Source: Dysgonomonas mossii DSM 22836 (GTDB lineage Bacteria; Bacteroidota; Bacteroidia; Bacteroidales; Dysgonomonadaceae). Taken from it: DNA of 64,000 nt. The DNA is taken from NCBI RefSeq assembly GCF_000213575.1, contig NZ_GL892011.1, positions 115,790 through 179,789 on the forward strand, written 5' to 3'. The position numbers and the translations under genes were made by a program. How positions within the stretch are numbered: position 1 is the stretch's first letter; each line of letters begins with the position of its first letter. Shown in pieces: positions 33,869 through 44,190 of the stretch. Below the pieces are notes generated by a model. It was not told the DNA's origin. It saw nothing but the letters and a program-made list of their open reading frames with translations, and searched no databases.

Positions 33869-35602
33869 ATGCTACATGAATTTACGCTTTCCAGAGGAAG
33901 AGCAATGATCAATTTTACATTAAAATATTGCGACACAAAGCAAAAACTTCTCAATAGCTATGGTTTTCGACGGGTAGTTGATTCTTTTATAAAACAATTT
34001 CTGAAGAAAGAAGAGGTTGTTATTTTCGATTATTATATTGAACATTTTGGCTCAGAAGATAATCTTGTAGATGCTTTTATCGAAGTATTTAAACTGCTTA
34101 CAGTATTTGAAATTGATGAAGTTGTGGCTGTAGACAATAAGTATTCCAAATTCTTTGAAGATAAAGATTTGTTTATTGAAGTTACAGAATTGCTTTTTGA
34201 ATATTGGAAAAGACTTGAACGATATACAATCGTAAGAAACAACAGACTGGGCGAAGGCCTGCAAAATGTTCGTTTTATTCAGGCCAATGATATGTTTAAC
34301 GATCTCATATTATCAACAGGGCGTAGAATACAAACAACAGTTGTAGGAAGGGAATCCCGTATTTTTCGCCAATCTACAGCCGGAGCGAATGCCGGTCTTA
34401 CATTAAATGATGTAAACTGGAATTGTCCGATAGAATATAAAGGGTTAACATCAATACCTTTTATTAGTACGGTGGTATTTCATCCTCCATATATTTCTTA
34501 TACAAAGAGAAATACGCGTGATGGAATTTTCCAAGAGCATCAACAAAATCCGATTGAAAATCTTGTCTTAAACGAAGACGACTGGTTCGTATTTCCGGCT
34601 AAAGTGGGTAACATGCTGACGTTCGTTTATTTCCATAAAGATTTTATGGTACATGGTGTAGGGCTCTCTAATCTTTTTGAAATAGCGACAGAAAACGAAT
34701 ATATAGGGAAAAAACCAGATATGATCTACATATTCGGTTATCCTGACGGCCATGAAGAGAAACGTACATTCTATTACAAAGATAAAAAGAACGATATACT
34801 GATTGGATATGCAAATTATTGCGACGATATAGATTATTTCGGTTATATGAAGAAAATGCTTCTTACATTGCATAATGTGAAGCAAATAGAAAATGAAAGA
34901 CTGCCTATACACGGTGCTATGGTTAATATTGTTCTTCGTAACGGAAAAGAATCCAATATTATCATCGTAGGTGATAGCGGTGCCGGAAAATCTGAAAGCC
35001 TTGAAGCATTCCGCACTTTAAATGAAAGTTATATCCGTCATATGCGTGTCATTTTTGATGATATGGGATATCTTAAAAAAGAGGAAGATGGCACTATTAA
35101 AGCATATGGAACCGAGATTGGAGCGTTTGTAAGGGTCGATGATCTCGATCCGGCTTATGCCTTCGCTCAATTAGATAGAGGTGTTTATACCAATATGGAT
35201 AGAGTAAATGCTCGTGTTACAATTCCGATATCGACATATGAAATTATATCCAGAGGATATCCGATCGATTATTTCTTATATGCAAATAATTATAATGAGG
35301 CCGAAAAGAAAATCCTTCTATATGACGATCTTGATAAGGCTATTCCAATATTTGAAGATGGGGCACGTAAAGCAAAAGGAACAACAACAGAAACAGGACT
35401 TGTAAAATCTTATTTTGCAAACCCATTTGGACCGGTTCAAGAACGAGAAGCAACCGAGAAGCTTGTACGCTCATATTTTAGTGATATGAAAGAAGCCGGA
35501 GTAAAAATAGGTGAGATACACACATCTCTGGCAATTGAGGGTAAAGCAAAAGATGGCCCACGTGAGGCAGCCGAAGAGCTTTTCTCTTTGATTAATGAAT
35601 AA
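33869..35602 (+). CDS. P-loop protein of the HPr kinase/PEP carboxykinase fold
   Basis: The 577-residue protein has no signal peptide. A P-loop GDSGAGKSES lies near residue 370, very like the HPr kinase motif (GxSGxGKSE) and related to that of PEP carboxykinase. It is followed by a Walker B-like VIFDDMGYL and by RVTIPIS downstream. The N-terminal 300 residues are not recognised. The fold suggests phosphoryl transfer, but neither true PEP carboxykinase motifs nor the HPr kinase partner region are obvious, so the substrate is unknown. It is transcribed alone with its own terminator. Database names for relatives often say phosphoenolpyruvate carboxykinase; I would treat that as unproven. Confidence 0.65.
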   Translation: MLHEFTLSRGRAMINFTLKYCDTKQKLLNSYGFRRVVDSFIKQFLKKEEVVIFDYYIEHFGSEDNLVDAFIEVFKLLTVFEIDEVVAVDNKYSKFFEDKDLFIEVTELLFEYWKRLERYTIVRNNRLGEGLQNVRFIQANDMFNDLILSTGRRIQTTVVGRESRIFRQSTAGANAGLTLNDVNWNCPIEYKGLTSIPFISTVVFHPPYISYTKRNTRDGIFQEHQQNPIENLVLNEDDWFVFPAKVGNMLTFVYFHKDFMVHGVGLSNLFEIATENEYIGKKPDMIYIFGYPDGHEEKRTFYYKDKKNDILIGYANYCDDIDYFGYMKKMLLTLHNVKQIENERLPIHGAMVNIVLRNGKESNIIIVGDSGAGKSESLEAFRTLNESYIRHMRVIFDDMGYLKKEEDGTIKAYGTEIGAFVRVDDLDPAYAFAQLDRGVYTNMDRVNARVTIPISTYEIISRGYPIDYFLYANNYNEAEKKILLYDDLDKAIPIFEDGARKAKGTTTETGLVKSYFANPFGPVQEREATEKLVRSYFSDMKEAGVKIGEIHTSLAIEGKAKDGPREAAEELFSLINE

Positions 35603-35616
35603 TAAATTATATATTT

Positions 35617-35658
35617 ACAAAGCCTCTTGACTCATTCTCAGAGGCTTTGTGTATATTT
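35617..35658 (+). terminator. Terminator after the HprK/PEPCK-like gene
   Basis: The stem ACAAAGCCTCT / AGAGGCTTTGT (11 pairs, 12-base loop) is followed by GTATATTTTT. Confidence 0.82.
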
Positions 35659-35684
35659 TTATAATTCAGAATCAAAAAGTAATC

Positions 35685-37898
35685 ATGAAAAAACTGAAGT
35701 TAACGCTAATCCTTTCTATCTATGTTTTATCCTGTTTTTCACTGCTTGGACAAAATTACCCCTTCCAAAACACCAACCTCTCTATTGATGAACGAGTCAA
35801 CGACTTAGTGTCAAAATTAACATTAGAAGAGAAGGTCGCCCAGATGTTAAATAATACACCTGCAATAGAGCGGCTCAATATTCCGGCATACAATTGGTGG
35901 AACGAATGTCTTCATGGAATAGGCAGAACAGATTATAAAGTAACAGTATTCCCTCAGGCTATAGGTATGGCCGCAGCTTGGAATAAAGAGTTGATGAAAG
36001 AGGTTGCTTCTGCTATATCAGACGAGGGACGTGCTATATATAACGATGCCACATCAAAGGGTAATAGAGAAATATATTACGGATTAACATATTGGACTCC
36101 TAATATTAACATATTTAGAGATCCTCGCTGGGGGCGAGGACAAGAGACTTATGGCGAAGACCCTTTCTTAACGGGGGTATTAGGAAAATCTTTTGTTGCC
36201 GGATTGCAAGGAGACGATACTAAATATCTGAAAGCTGCAGCGTGTGCCAAACATTATGCAGTGCATAGTGGTCCTGAAAACACACGCCATACTTTCAATA
36301 CATTTGTTACTGACTATGATTTATGGGATACTTATCTCCCTGCATTTCGGAATTTAGTAGTAGAAGCAAAAGTAGCAGGAGTGATGTGTGCATACAATGC
36401 GTATAATGGAGAACCTTGCTGTGGAAACAACTTTCTGATGCAAGAAATATTACGCGAGAAATGGAACTTCACAGGATATGTAACATCGGATTGTGGTGCA
36501 ATAGACGATTTTTACCAACATCACAAAACGCATCCGGATGCTAAATATGCAGCAGCTGACGCCGTATATAACGGAACGGATATAGATTGTGGAAACGAAG
36601 CTTATAAGGCTCTCGTAGATGCTGTGAAGACCGGTATAATAACAGAAAAACAAATAGATATATCTCTTAAACGCTTGTTTACGATAAGATTCAGATTAGG
36701 CATGTTTGATCCTGCGGAAAATGTTAAATACTCTCAGATATCAACATCTGTCCTTGAATCTCAGAAACATAAAGATTTAGCTTTGAAAATAACAAGAGAA
36801 TCTATTGTACTTCTAAAAAATGAGAACAATACATTACCTCTAAGCAAAAAGCTAAAAAAAGTAGCCGTTGTAGGACCTAACGCAAATAATGAAGTTTCTG
36901 TTTTGGGTAATTACAATGGTTTCCCAACGGAGATAGTAACGCCATACGAAGCTGTGAAACAAAAATTGAAAGGGGCTGAAGTTATTTATGAAAAAGGGAT
37001 AGACTTTGTTACTCCTTCAACAAACAGTAAAGAAGAAGTTTCCGCATTAGTAAAACGTCTTAAGGATGTAGATGTCGTTATCTTTGTAGGTGGAATTTCC
37101 CCTGAATTAGAAGGGGAAGAAATGCCTGTTAAAATTGAAGGCTTTACCGGAGGTGACAGAACTTCTATCAAGCTACCTAAAATACAAACAGACTTTATGA
37201 AAGCCCTTGTTGCTGAAAAAATCCCTACAGTATTTGTGATGATGACAGGTAGTGCAATTGCAACAGAATGGGAATCGCAAAATATACCAGCCATTGTCAA
37301 TGCATGGTATGGAGGTCAGGATGCGGGCACAGCTATTGCCGATGTACTTTTTGGGGACTATAATCCTTCAGGAAAACTCCCTGTTACATTCTATGCAAAA
37401 GATAGTGATTTGCCAGCCTTTAATTCATATGAAATGAAAAACAGAACATATCGATACTTTAACGGAGAAGTTTTATATCCGTTTGGATATGGTCTAAGCT
37501 ATACTAAATTTGAATATTCACCGATCCAAGTACCGTCAACAATAGATACTGGAAACAATGCTAAAGTATCTGTAAGTATCAAGAACACAGGAAAAGTAGA
37601 AGGAGAAGAGGTTGTACAGCTTTATATTTCTTATCCTGACACGAAAGGGCAAAAACCTTTATATGCTTTAAAAGGCTTCAATAGAGTGTCACTCAAAGCT
37701 GGAGAATCTAAAACTGTAGAATTCAACCTATCGCCAAGAGAGCTCGGTTTAGTAGATGATGCTGGCATATTAAAAGTTAGTGCGGGAAAAAGAAAGATAT
37801 TTATAGGAGGAAGCTCTCCTACCCCAACCCATTCAGAAAAACTTCCACTCGTTGAGAAAGATTTTGATATAAAAGGAAGTGATTTTATTGTAGAATAA
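35685..37898 (+). CDS. GH3 glycoside hydrolase (beta-xylosidase/beta-glucosidase type)
   Basis: The 737-residue protein starts with a signal peptide (residues 1-22, ending SLLGQ), so it acts in the periplasm or outside. The GH3 N-terminal barrel contains YNWWNECLHGIG and the nucleophile Asp269 in VTSDCGAIDDF. The second alpha/beta domain starts near residue 385 and the protein ends with a fibronectin type III-like domain (about 630-710, NTGKVEGEEVVQLY). The NWWNE and CLHG motifs favour the xylosidase-like branch of GH3. I chose the ATG at 35685; an in-frame ATG at 35649 lies inside the upstream terminator. It is a single gene without a SusC/SusD neighbour. Confidence 0.92.
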   Translation: MKKLKLTLILSIYVLSCFSLLGQNYPFQNTNLSIDERVNDLVSKLTLEEKVAQMLNNTPAIERLNIPAYNWWNECLHGIGRTDYKVTVFPQAIGMAAAWNKELMKEVASAISDEGRAIYNDATSKGNREIYYGLTYWTPNINIFRDPRWGRGQETYGEDPFLTGVLGKSFVAGLQGDDTKYLKAAACAKHYAVHSGPENTRHTFNTFVTDYDLWDTYLPAFRNLVVEAKVAGVMCAYNAYNGEPCCGNNFLMQEILREKWNFTGYVTSDCGAIDDFYQHHKTHPDAKYAAADAVYNGTDIDCGNEAYKALVDAVKTGIITEKQIDISLKRLFTIRFRLGMFDPAENVKYSQISTSVLESQKHKDLALKITRESIVLLKNENNTLPLSKKLKKVAVVGPNANNEVSVLGNYNGFPTEIVTPYEAVKQKLKGAEVIYEKGIDFVTPSTNSKEEVSALVKRLKDVDVVIFVGGISPELEGEEMPVKIEGFTGGDRTSIKLPKIQTDFMKALVAEKIPTVFVMMTGSAIATEWESQNIPAIVNAWYGGQDAGTAIADVLFGDYNPSGKLPVTFYAKDSDLPAFNSYEMKNRTYRYFNGEVLYPFGYGLSYTKFEYSPIQVPSTIDTGNNAKVSVSIKNTGKVEGEEVVQLYISYPDTKGQKPLYALKGFNRVSLKAGESKTVEFNLSPRELGLVDDAGILKVSAGKRKIFIGGSSPTPTHSEKLPLVEKDFDIKGSDFIVE

Positions 37899-37920
37899 GT
37901 TTGATTAGATTGACTATAAA

Positions 37921-37957
37921 AAAAGCCTCTGAAGAAATATTCAGAGGCTTTTGGTTT
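37921..37957. terminator. Bidirectional terminator between GH3 and formate-THF ligase genes
   Basis: A 12-base perfect stem AAAAGCCTCTGA / TCAGAGGCTTTT has A-rich sequence before and T-rich sequence after it. It serves two convergent genes. Confidence 0.82.
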
Positions 37958-37979
37958 ATTTTAAATTATGAAATTTCTA

Positions 37980-39647
37980 TCAACTAAGTCCTTCAATCAT
38001 ACCATTTACAATATCAATATGCTTTGCTTGTGGTTCTGCCGGTAACCCGGGCATGCGCATGATATCTCCGGCTATAGCGACAATAAATTCAGCACCATTG
38101 TTAATCACTATATCATTAATTGTAAATTCAAAATCTTTGGGAGTACCGTAGAGGCTGGCATCATCGGAGAAAGAATATTGTGTTTTTGCGATACAGATCG
38201 GATAATGACTTATACCCATTTTCTTAATCGTATCGAGCTTTCTTTTAGCTTTATTGCTAAATACAACAGAAGCTGCACCATATACTTTCTTTGCCACTTT
38301 ATCTATCTTAGTGTCAATAGTATCTTCATCATCGTATGTAAAAGTTAAACTTCTGGAAGGATTTAAGTCAATTTGCTCGACAACCTTCTTCGCTAATGCT
38401 ATAGCTCCTTCGCCACCTTTTACATAAGAATCATTCAAGGCAAACCCAACACCCATTTTATCACAACATTTCTCTATCAATGAGATTTCTTCATCAGAAT
38501 CGAAACCATATCTATTTAAAGATACAAGAACGGTCTGCCCAAAAGATTTCATATTCTCGATATGCTTGTTTAGGTTTTCAAAACCTTTCAGCAGTCCATC
38601 AATATTTTTCTTCTTAATATCTTCCAAAGCTACTCCTCCATGCATTTTCAAAGCTTGAGTAGTGATCACGATTATTGTAAGCTTAGGTGTTATACCGGCC
38701 TTGCGACACTTGATATTAAAGAACTTTTCAGCACCCAGATCAGCACCAAAGCCAGCCTCGGTTATTACATAATCAGCGTGAGACATTGCCATTTTGGTAG
38801 CAATTACAGAGTTGCAACCATGAGCTATATTCGCAAAAGGGCCACCGTGTATAATTGCCGCAGAATGTTCTGTAGTTTGTACCAAATTCGGATTTATAGC
38901 ATTCTTCAATAAAACAGCAATGGCACCTGATACTCCGAGATCATTAACTGTAAAAATATTATTTTCTACGGTATATCCCAGAATGACATTTCCTATCCTT
39001 CGCTTTAGGTCCTCAATATCTTTGGATAAACATAGAATAGCCATTATTTCCGATGCCGGAGTAATCTCAAATCCGGACTCAGTGGGAATGCCATTTGTTG
39101 TTCCGTTTAGTCCTGTGACGATATATCTTAAGCTCCTATCATTTACATCCAATACCCTCTTCCATGTTATTTCCTTCAAAAAACCTTTTGTACCCTTACT
39201 TCTATACAAATAGTTATCAAGCAGGGCCGTTATCATATTATGAGCAGATGTTATTGCGTGAAAATCGCCCGTAAAATGCAGATTAATATCTTCCATCGGC
39301 AAAACCTGAGCATGACCTCCTCCGGTAGCACCGCCCTTCATTCCAAAGCAAGGGCCTAATGATGGCTCTCTTAATGCAACAACTGTTTTTTTACCTATTT
39401 TATTTAAACCCAAAGCTAATCCAATAGACGTTGTTGTTTTCCCTATTCCTGCTTTAGTGGGGGTTATCGCTGTAACCAATATAAGATTACTATTAGCTAC
39501 CTTCTGGTCATTTATTAGAGATACAGGTATTTTAGCTATATATTTACCATAATTATATAGTTGCTCTTGAGATATTCCCAGCTTCTTGGCTATAATATTT
39601 ATATTTTCTAACTCTATATTTCTTGCAATCTCAATATCTGTAATCAT
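37980..39647 (-). CDS. fhs: Formate-tetrahydrofolate ligase
   Basis: The 555-residue enzyme joins formate to tetrahydrofolate with ATP, giving 10-formyl-THF for one-carbon metabolism. The ATP site is [20 protein letters not shown] (about residues 62-81); the more common form has a glutamate where this one has isoleucine. Other family stretches are [16 protein letters not shown] and [14 protein letters not shown]. Length matches the family. It is a single gene with its own promoter. Confidence 0.95.
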   Translation of the reverse strand: MITDIEIARNIELENINIIAKKLGISQEQLYNYGKYIAKIPVSLINDQKVANSNLILVTAITPTKAGIGKTTTSIGLALGLNKIGKKTVVALREPSLGPCFGMKGGATGGGHAQVLPMEDINLHFTGDFHAITSAHNMITALLDNYLYRSKGTKGFLKEITWKRVLDVNDRSLRYIVTGLNGTTNGIPTESGFEITPASEIMAILCLSKDIEDLKRRIGNVILGYTVENNIFTVNDLGVSGAIAVLLKNAINPNLVQTTEHSAAIIHGGPFANIAHGCNSVIATKMAMSHADYVITEAGFGADLGAEKFFNIKCRKAGITPKLTIIVITTQALKMHGGVALEDIKKKNIDGLLKGFENLNKHIENMKSFGQTVLVSLNRYGFDSDEEISLIEKCCDKMGVGFALNDSYVKGGEGAIALAKKVVEQIDLNPSRSLTFTYDDEDTIDTKIDKVAKKVYGAASVVFSNKAKRKLDTIKKMGISHYPICIAKTQYSFSDDASLYGTPKDFEFTINDIVINNGAEFIVAIAGDIMRMPGLPAEPQAKHIDIVNGMIEGLS

Positions 39648-39688
39648 GTTATTATTGGGTTTAATGATATTAATAATTTTACGGGGAG

Positions 39689-39718
39689 CAAAGATAAATC
39701 TTTAAATTAAAGAATCAA
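39689..39718 (-). promoter_or_regulatory. Promoter of formate-THF ligase gene
   Basis: On the minus strand TTG (39718-39716) is followed after 19 bases by TATCTTTG (39696-39689), a full Bacteroidetes consensus match about 40 bases before the start codon. Confidence 0.65.
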
Positions 39719-39848
39719 TAAAGATTTTTCAACACTGTAGTCCCTAATTAACACCCGTCCTCACATATATGTTCATATTCTACTATTTAGGACCAATTCA
39801 TCTATCTTTATTATGAAGGAAATAGAAAAAACAATAACAGAATAGATG

Positions 39849-39905
39849 TTGTAAAATAGATTTCTTTTATTATCTTTGCACAGGTTTATTGCAAATCTAT
39901 CTTTG
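39849..39905 (+). promoter_or_regulatory. Two overlapping promoters of rho
   Basis: TTG (39849-39851), 19 bases, TATCTTTG (39871-39878) form the first promoter. The TTG inside that -7 element, followed after 20 bases by a second TATCTTTG (39898-39905), forms another. The first -7 box can thus serve as the -33 box of the second. Confidence 0.6.
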
Positions 39906-40145
39906 TCTAGCAAAAAAAAATAAAATAATTATTTTCTCTTGTAAACAAAAAAGATTAGGGGTTGAATATCATCCCGACAGATAGCCAGCCAACAAACTAA
40001 CTATTTAAATCTTAGATAATAACCTTAAATTATTATCTCCCTAAAGTTAAGTTCCATTAAAGTTATTATTATAAAGTTTTACAGAAAAGGCTTTACTCTA
40101 ATTTATTAAAAATTCTCAAAAATCAATATTTTAATATAGATATAC

Positions 40146-41984
40146 ATGCGTATATACAACATTCTTGAGCTTAACGAGAAGCTCACTATCGAACTTAGAA
40201 CCATCGCAAAAGAGCTTGGGATAAGACGTCCCGATGCTTATAAGAAAGATGAGTTAATCTATAAAATTCTTGACGAACAAGCTATCTTAGAAGCAAAAAA
40301 CAAAAATTCGGAGAGCTATCAAAGTGAAGATCGGATAGAACAACAACAAAGGAAGTCCCAGTCTGCAGCTAAGAACAAACAAGAAAAACCAAAGAACCAA
40401 CCGCAAGCGAAAAAAACAGAACAAGACTCTAAACCTGCTGATGCCTCCCCTAAAAAAGAAGAGCCAAAACCTCAGGTAAAAGTAACACCTAAAGAGGCTC
40501 TTGTTGTGGAAAAGAAAAATGAACCGAAAGCAGTTATTGAAGAAAAAGAAAAGGCTCCACAAAAAGAGGTAGTAAAGAAAGTGGAAGAAAAAGAAAAGGA
40601 AGCTAAGCCTGTTAGCAATGTGAAACAACAGCCAACAGCGGTAAAGCCGACTCAACTGGTTTTTCGTTCCAACAAGGTAAGAGAAGCTCAGCCAGAAGAA
40701 CCTGTTCCGGGATTACCTCTTCTTTCTCCATTAGAAATTGATGCAGAGGTTCCTGCTGTGGAAATTATTACTGAAGCACCAGCTAAAACAAATAAACCGG
40801 CGCAGCAACAAAACAATCAACAAAATCAAAAACAAAATAATCAGAATCAAGAAAAATCTTTTGATTTTGAAGGAATATTGTCAGCAACAGGTGTTTTAGA
40901 GATTATGTCGGAAGGGTACGGATTCCTTCGTTCATCCGATTATAATTACATGTCATCTCCTGATGATATATATATATCCCAATCACAGATACGTCTATTC
41001 GGCTTGAAAACCGGAGACATCGTAGAAGGACCAATACGTCCACCCAAAGAGTCTGAAAAATTCTTCCCATTGGTTAAGGTAGATAGAATCAATGGACGCA
41101 CACCGGATGAAGTACGTGACCGTGTTCCGTTTGATCATTTGAAGCCACTATTCCCGGATGAGAAATTCAAGCTTACAAAAGGACGTAATGACAATTTATC
41201 ATGCCGTGTTGTAGATCTATTCTCTCCGATTGGTAAAGGACAGCGTGGTTTGATTGTTGCTCAACCGAAGACCGGTAAAACAACATTGCTAAAAGATATA
41301 GCAAATGCGATTGCAGATAACCATCCTGAAGTGTACATGATCGTTCTTCTGATTGATGAACGCCCTGAGGAGGTTACCGATATGGAACGCAGTGTAAATG
41401 CTGAAGTTATAGCATCTACATTTGACGAACCGGCAGATCGCCATGTTAAGATAGCCGAAATAGTATTGAATAAAGCAAAACGTATGGTAGAGTGTGGACA
41501 TGACGTGGTTATCCTATTGGATTCTATCACTCGTCTAGCTCGTGCATACAATACTGTGCAACCGGCATCAGGAAAAGTATTAACCGGGGGGGTTGACGCA
41601 AATGCATTACATAAGCCAAAACGTTTCTTCGGGGCAGCACGTAATATCGAAAATGGAGGATCTCTTACAATCATTGCGACAGCACTAACTGAGACCGGCT
41701 CTAAAATGGATGATGTTATCTTCGAAGAATTTAAAGGTACAGGTAACATGGAGCTTCAGCTCGATCGTAAATTGTCTAACAAGCGTATCTTCCCTGCAGT
41801 GGATATTATTGCGTCAAGTACTCGTCGAGACGACTTGTTACTCAGCAACGACACCCTAAGCAGAATGTGGGTTCTTCGTAACTTCTTATCTGATATGAAC
41901 TCTGTAGAAGCAATGCAGTTCCTTGATGGAAGACTACGAAAAACAATAAATAATGAAGAATTCCTTATCTCAATGAACGACTAA
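40146..41984 (+). CDS. rho: Transcription termination factor Rho with large disordered insertion
   Basis: The 612-residue protein is an ATP-driven RNA helicase that ends transcription. It begins with the Rho N-terminal helical domain (about 1-50), followed by a low-complexity stretch of about 190 residues rich in Lys, Glu, Gln and Pro (about 50-240). The RNA-binding cold-shock domain starts near residue 245 ([12 protein letters not shown]). The ATPase follows, with Walker [11 protein letters not shown] (Lys378) and LIDERPEEV, and then the arginine-finger region. E. coli Rho has 419 residues, so the extra length is this insertion. Bacteroides Rho has a similar disordered region reported to drive phase separation. 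The leader is long (about 240-260 bases). Confidence 0.97.
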   Translation: MRIYNILELNEKLTIELRTIAKELGIRRPDAYKKDELIYKILDEQAILEAKNKNSESYQSEDRIEQQQRKSQSAAKNKQEKPKNQPQAKKTEQDSKPADASPKKEEPKPQVKVTPKEALVVEKKNEPKAVIEEKEKAPQKEVVKKVEEKEKEAKPVSNVKQQPTAVKPTQLVFRSNKVREAQPEEPVPGLPLLSPLEIDAEVPAVEIITEAPAKTNKPAQQQNNQQNQKQNNQNQEKSFDFEGILSATGVLEIMSEGYGFLRSSDYNYMSSPDDIYISQSQIRLFGLKTGDIVEGPIRPPKESEKFFPLVKVDRINGRTPDEVRDRVPFDHLKPLFPDEKFKLTKGRNDNLSCRVVDLFSPIGKGQRGLIVAQPKTGKTTLLKDIANAIADNHPEVYMIVLLIDERPEEVTDMERSVNAEVIASTFDEPADRHVKIAEIVLNKAKRMVECGHDVVILLDSITRLARAYNTVQPASGKVLTGGVDANALHKPKRFFGAARNIENGGSLTIIATALTETGSKMDDVIFEEFKGTGNMELQLDRKLSNKRIFPAVDIIASSTRRDDLLLSNDTLSRMWVLRNFLSDMNSVEAMQFLDGRLRKTINNEEFLISMND

Positions 41985-42013
41985 ATAAGAAGAATTATAA
42001 TTCTAGATAACAG

Positions 42014-42055
42014 AAGCAAGGGAAAAAGAAGTAACTTTACCCTTGCTTTTTTATT
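42014..42055 (+). terminator. Terminator after rho
   Basis: The stem AAGCAAGGG / CCCTTGCTT with a 17-base loop is followed by TTTTATTTTA, about 30 bases after the rho stop codon. Confidence 0.8.
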
Positions 42056-42079
42056 TTAAATAATTCTAAATAAGAACGT

Positions 42080-43012
42080 ATGAAACACGATCATAATCAT
42101 AACGACCACCAACATTCACATAGCGGACATAGCCATGCACACAATGCCAATAAGAAAGCTTTAACTATCAGTTTCTTCCTGATAGCCGGATTCATGTTTG
42201 TTGAATTCATCGGAGGATATTTAACGAATAGCTTGGCTTTAATATCCGATGCAGGACATATGTTAAGTGATGCTGTTGCACTAGGACTAAGTTTAAGTGC
42301 TCTTATTTTCGGATCAAGAGCAGCAACCCCATCCAAAACATATGGATATAAACGTTTTGAAATACTAGCAGCTTTATTAAATGGCATTGTCCTTGTCCTA
42401 ATTTCTGCTTTTATATTCAAAGAGGCTATACATCGTCTTTCGGAGCCGCCTCATGTGATAGGCCCGGGTATGATGGTCATCTCAGTCATTGGGCTTATTA
42501 TTAATATAATTGTCGCATATATCCTACATTCACAAGGTTCGACCAAAGAAAACTTAAACATCAGAAGTGCTTTTCTGCACGTTATAGGTGATTTGTTAGG
42601 TTCTGTTGGAGCTATAGCTGCAGCAATACTCATCATGTTGTTTGGCTGGTATATAGCCGACCCAATAGCAAGTATGATTGTTTCACTATTAGTTCTGTAT
42701 AGTGGATGGCACGTTCTTAAAGAATCTGTTAACATATTGATGGAAGCTAAACCGGCAGAGATAGACTCTGATGAAGTAGTAAATGCATTGAAGTCAATAC
42801 AAGGCATAGAAGATATACATGACTTACATATATGGATGATAACTTCCGAATTTTCGGTATTAACAGTTCATCTAATAGTAAAACCAAATGCTGATCGTGA
42901 CCTAATCCTAAATAAGGCTAAGCGCTCTATTCATGAAAAATTTGGGATTAAGCATGCCACAATTCAGTTAGAAGGGAAGAATATTTGTTTGTCTGAAGAC
43001 TCTTGTAATTAA
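42080..43012 (+). CDS. CDF-family cation efflux transporter (probably zinc)
   Basis: The 310-residue protein starts with a His-rich stretch (about 16 His in the first 25 residues), followed by six membrane helices. Helix 2 carries SDAGHMLSDA and helix 5 carries HVIGDLLGS, the paired His/Asp metal-site motifs of zinc-type CDF exporters (HxxxD pattern). A C-terminal cytoplasmic domain of about 85 residues closes it. It should export Zn2+ or a related divalent metal in exchange for protons. It lies alone just after the rho terminator and is convergent with pfkA. Confidence 0.93.
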   Translation: MKHDHNHNDHQHSHSGHSHAHNANKKALTISFFLIAGFMFVEFIGGYLTNSLALISDAGHMLSDAVALGLSLSALIFGSRAATPSKTYGYKRFEILAALLNGIVLVLISAFIFKEAIHRLSEPPHVIGPGMMVISVIGLIINIIVAYILHSQGSTKENLNIRSAFLHVIGDLLGSVGAIAAAILIMLFGWYIADPIASMIVSLLVLYSGWHVLKESVNILMEAKPAEIDSDEVVNALKSIQGIEDIHDLHIWMITSEFSVLTVHLIVKPNADRDLILNKAKRSIHEKFGIKHATIQLEGKNICLSEDSCN

Positions 43013-43043
43013 AGTATTTTTCAAAGGGAAATATAATCAAATA

Positions 43044-43081
43044 AAAAACGACAAAATCAGATAATGATTTCGTCGTTTTTC
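43044..43081. terminator. Bidirectional terminator between CDF exporter and pfkA
   Basis: A 16-base stem AAAAACGACAAAATCA / TGATTTCGTCGTTTTT (one mismatch, 5-base loop) lies between two convergent genes, with T-runs in both directions. Confidence 0.82.
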
Positions 43082-43110
43082 ATTTAGTATCTATGTATTT
43101 TATTCTCTTT

Positions 43111-44091
43111 CTAAATTGAAAGTACTTTCAATGTTTCTACTAAATCCGGCTGAATTGGTTTATTCTTTTTGATCGCTTTGGAAAATGGAACATATACAAT
43201 CACATCATTCTGAATACCAATCATTACATTGCGTTGTCCATCAAGTAGAGCATCGATTGCAGAAGCTCCCATTCGACTCGCTAGTATACGATCGTTGGCA
43301 GTAGGAGAACCTCCACGTTGCACATGTCCAAGAATAGTTACTCGTACATCGTACTGAGGAAATTCTTTTTTCACACGTTCGGCCATCATCATTGCTCCAC
43401 CGGTGATATCACCCTCTGTAACAAGAACCAGGCTACTGTTTTTACTTTTACGAAATCCATTAGATATCAAATCGGCTAATTGGTCTTGTTGCATTGATCT
43501 CTCGGGGATAATAGCAGCTTCTGCTCCGGAGGCAATCGCTCCATTGAGTGCAAGAATACCGCATTCACGCCCCATCACCTCAATAAAGAATAAACGTTCG
43601 TGCGAACTGGCTGTATCGCGAATTTTATCTACAGCTTGCATGATTGTATTCAACGCTGTATCATAACCAATCGTTAAGTCTGTACCTTGCAAGTCATTAT
43701 CAATAGTTCCCGGTAGGCCAACTATAGGAAAATTATATTCTTGTGCAAAAATACGGGCTCCAGTAAGTGAACCATCTCCACCTATAACAACCAAAGCGTC
43801 AATATTCTCGCGTTGAAGTGTTTCGTATGCTGTCTGTCGACCTTCTGTTGTTTCAAATTCTTTACAACGAGCTGTTTTAAGAATTGTACCTCCTTGCTGT
43901 ATAATATTACTTACACTATTTGTTTTGAAAGGTATAATTTCATCAAATACCAATCCCTTATAACCACGCATAACACCTTTAACTTCTATTCCGTTATAGA
44001 TAGCTGAACGAGTTACTGCACGAATAGCTGCATTCATACCCGGAGCATCGCCTCCGGAAGTAAGGATACCAATACACTTAATGTTAGCCAT
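43111..44091 (-). CDS. pfkA: ATP-dependent 6-phosphofructokinase
   Basis: The 326-residue enzyme phosphorylates fructose 6-phosphate in glycolysis. It has [12 protein letters not shown] at the nucleotide site, GGDGSLTGA, and the substrate motif [12 protein letters not shown] with the catalytic aspartates. The glycine residues in GGDGS and PGTIDND, rather than the Asp and Lys of pyrophosphate-dependent enzymes, indicate ATP as donor. Length and motifs match bacterial PfkA. It is probably transcribed alone, in the same direction as ispH and cmk upstream. Confidence 0.95.
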   Translation of the reverse strand: MANIKCIGILTSGGDAPGMNAAIRAVTRSAIYNGIEVKGVMRGYKGLVFDEIIPFKTNSVSNIIQQGGTILKTARCKEFETTEGRQTAYETLQRENIDALVVIGGDGSLTGARIFAQEYNFPIVGLPGTIDNDLQGTDLTIGYDTALNTIMQAVDKIRDTASSHERLFFIEVMGRECGILALNGAIASGAEAAIIPERSMQQDQLADLISNGFRKSKNSSLVLVTEGDITGGAMMMAERVKKEFPQYDVRVTILGHVQRGGSPTANDRILASRMGASAIDALLDGQRNVMIGIQNDVIVYVPFSKAIKKNKPIQPDLVETLKVLSI

Positions 44092-44190
44092 AATGTTATT
44101 TATATTTATTCTTAAAGTCCCTTTTTCAAAATGAATTACAAAAATAAGAATAAATTTACTGATAAGGCTAATCTCAATATGTCAATTTGG

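Larger units (their letters stand above)
39648..40145. other. Divergent intergenic region with promoters and rho leader
   Basis: This 498-base gap contains the fhs promoter on the minus strand and two overlapping rho promoters on the plus strand. About 240-260 bases then separate the promoters from the rho start codon. That leader is A/T-rich; I see no long reading frame or strong hairpin in it. Confidence 0.6.

Noticed and set aside
41261..41749. Minus-strand reading frame of 162 codons inside rho
   Set aside because: Opposite to the conserved ATPase domain of Rho; a shadow frame.
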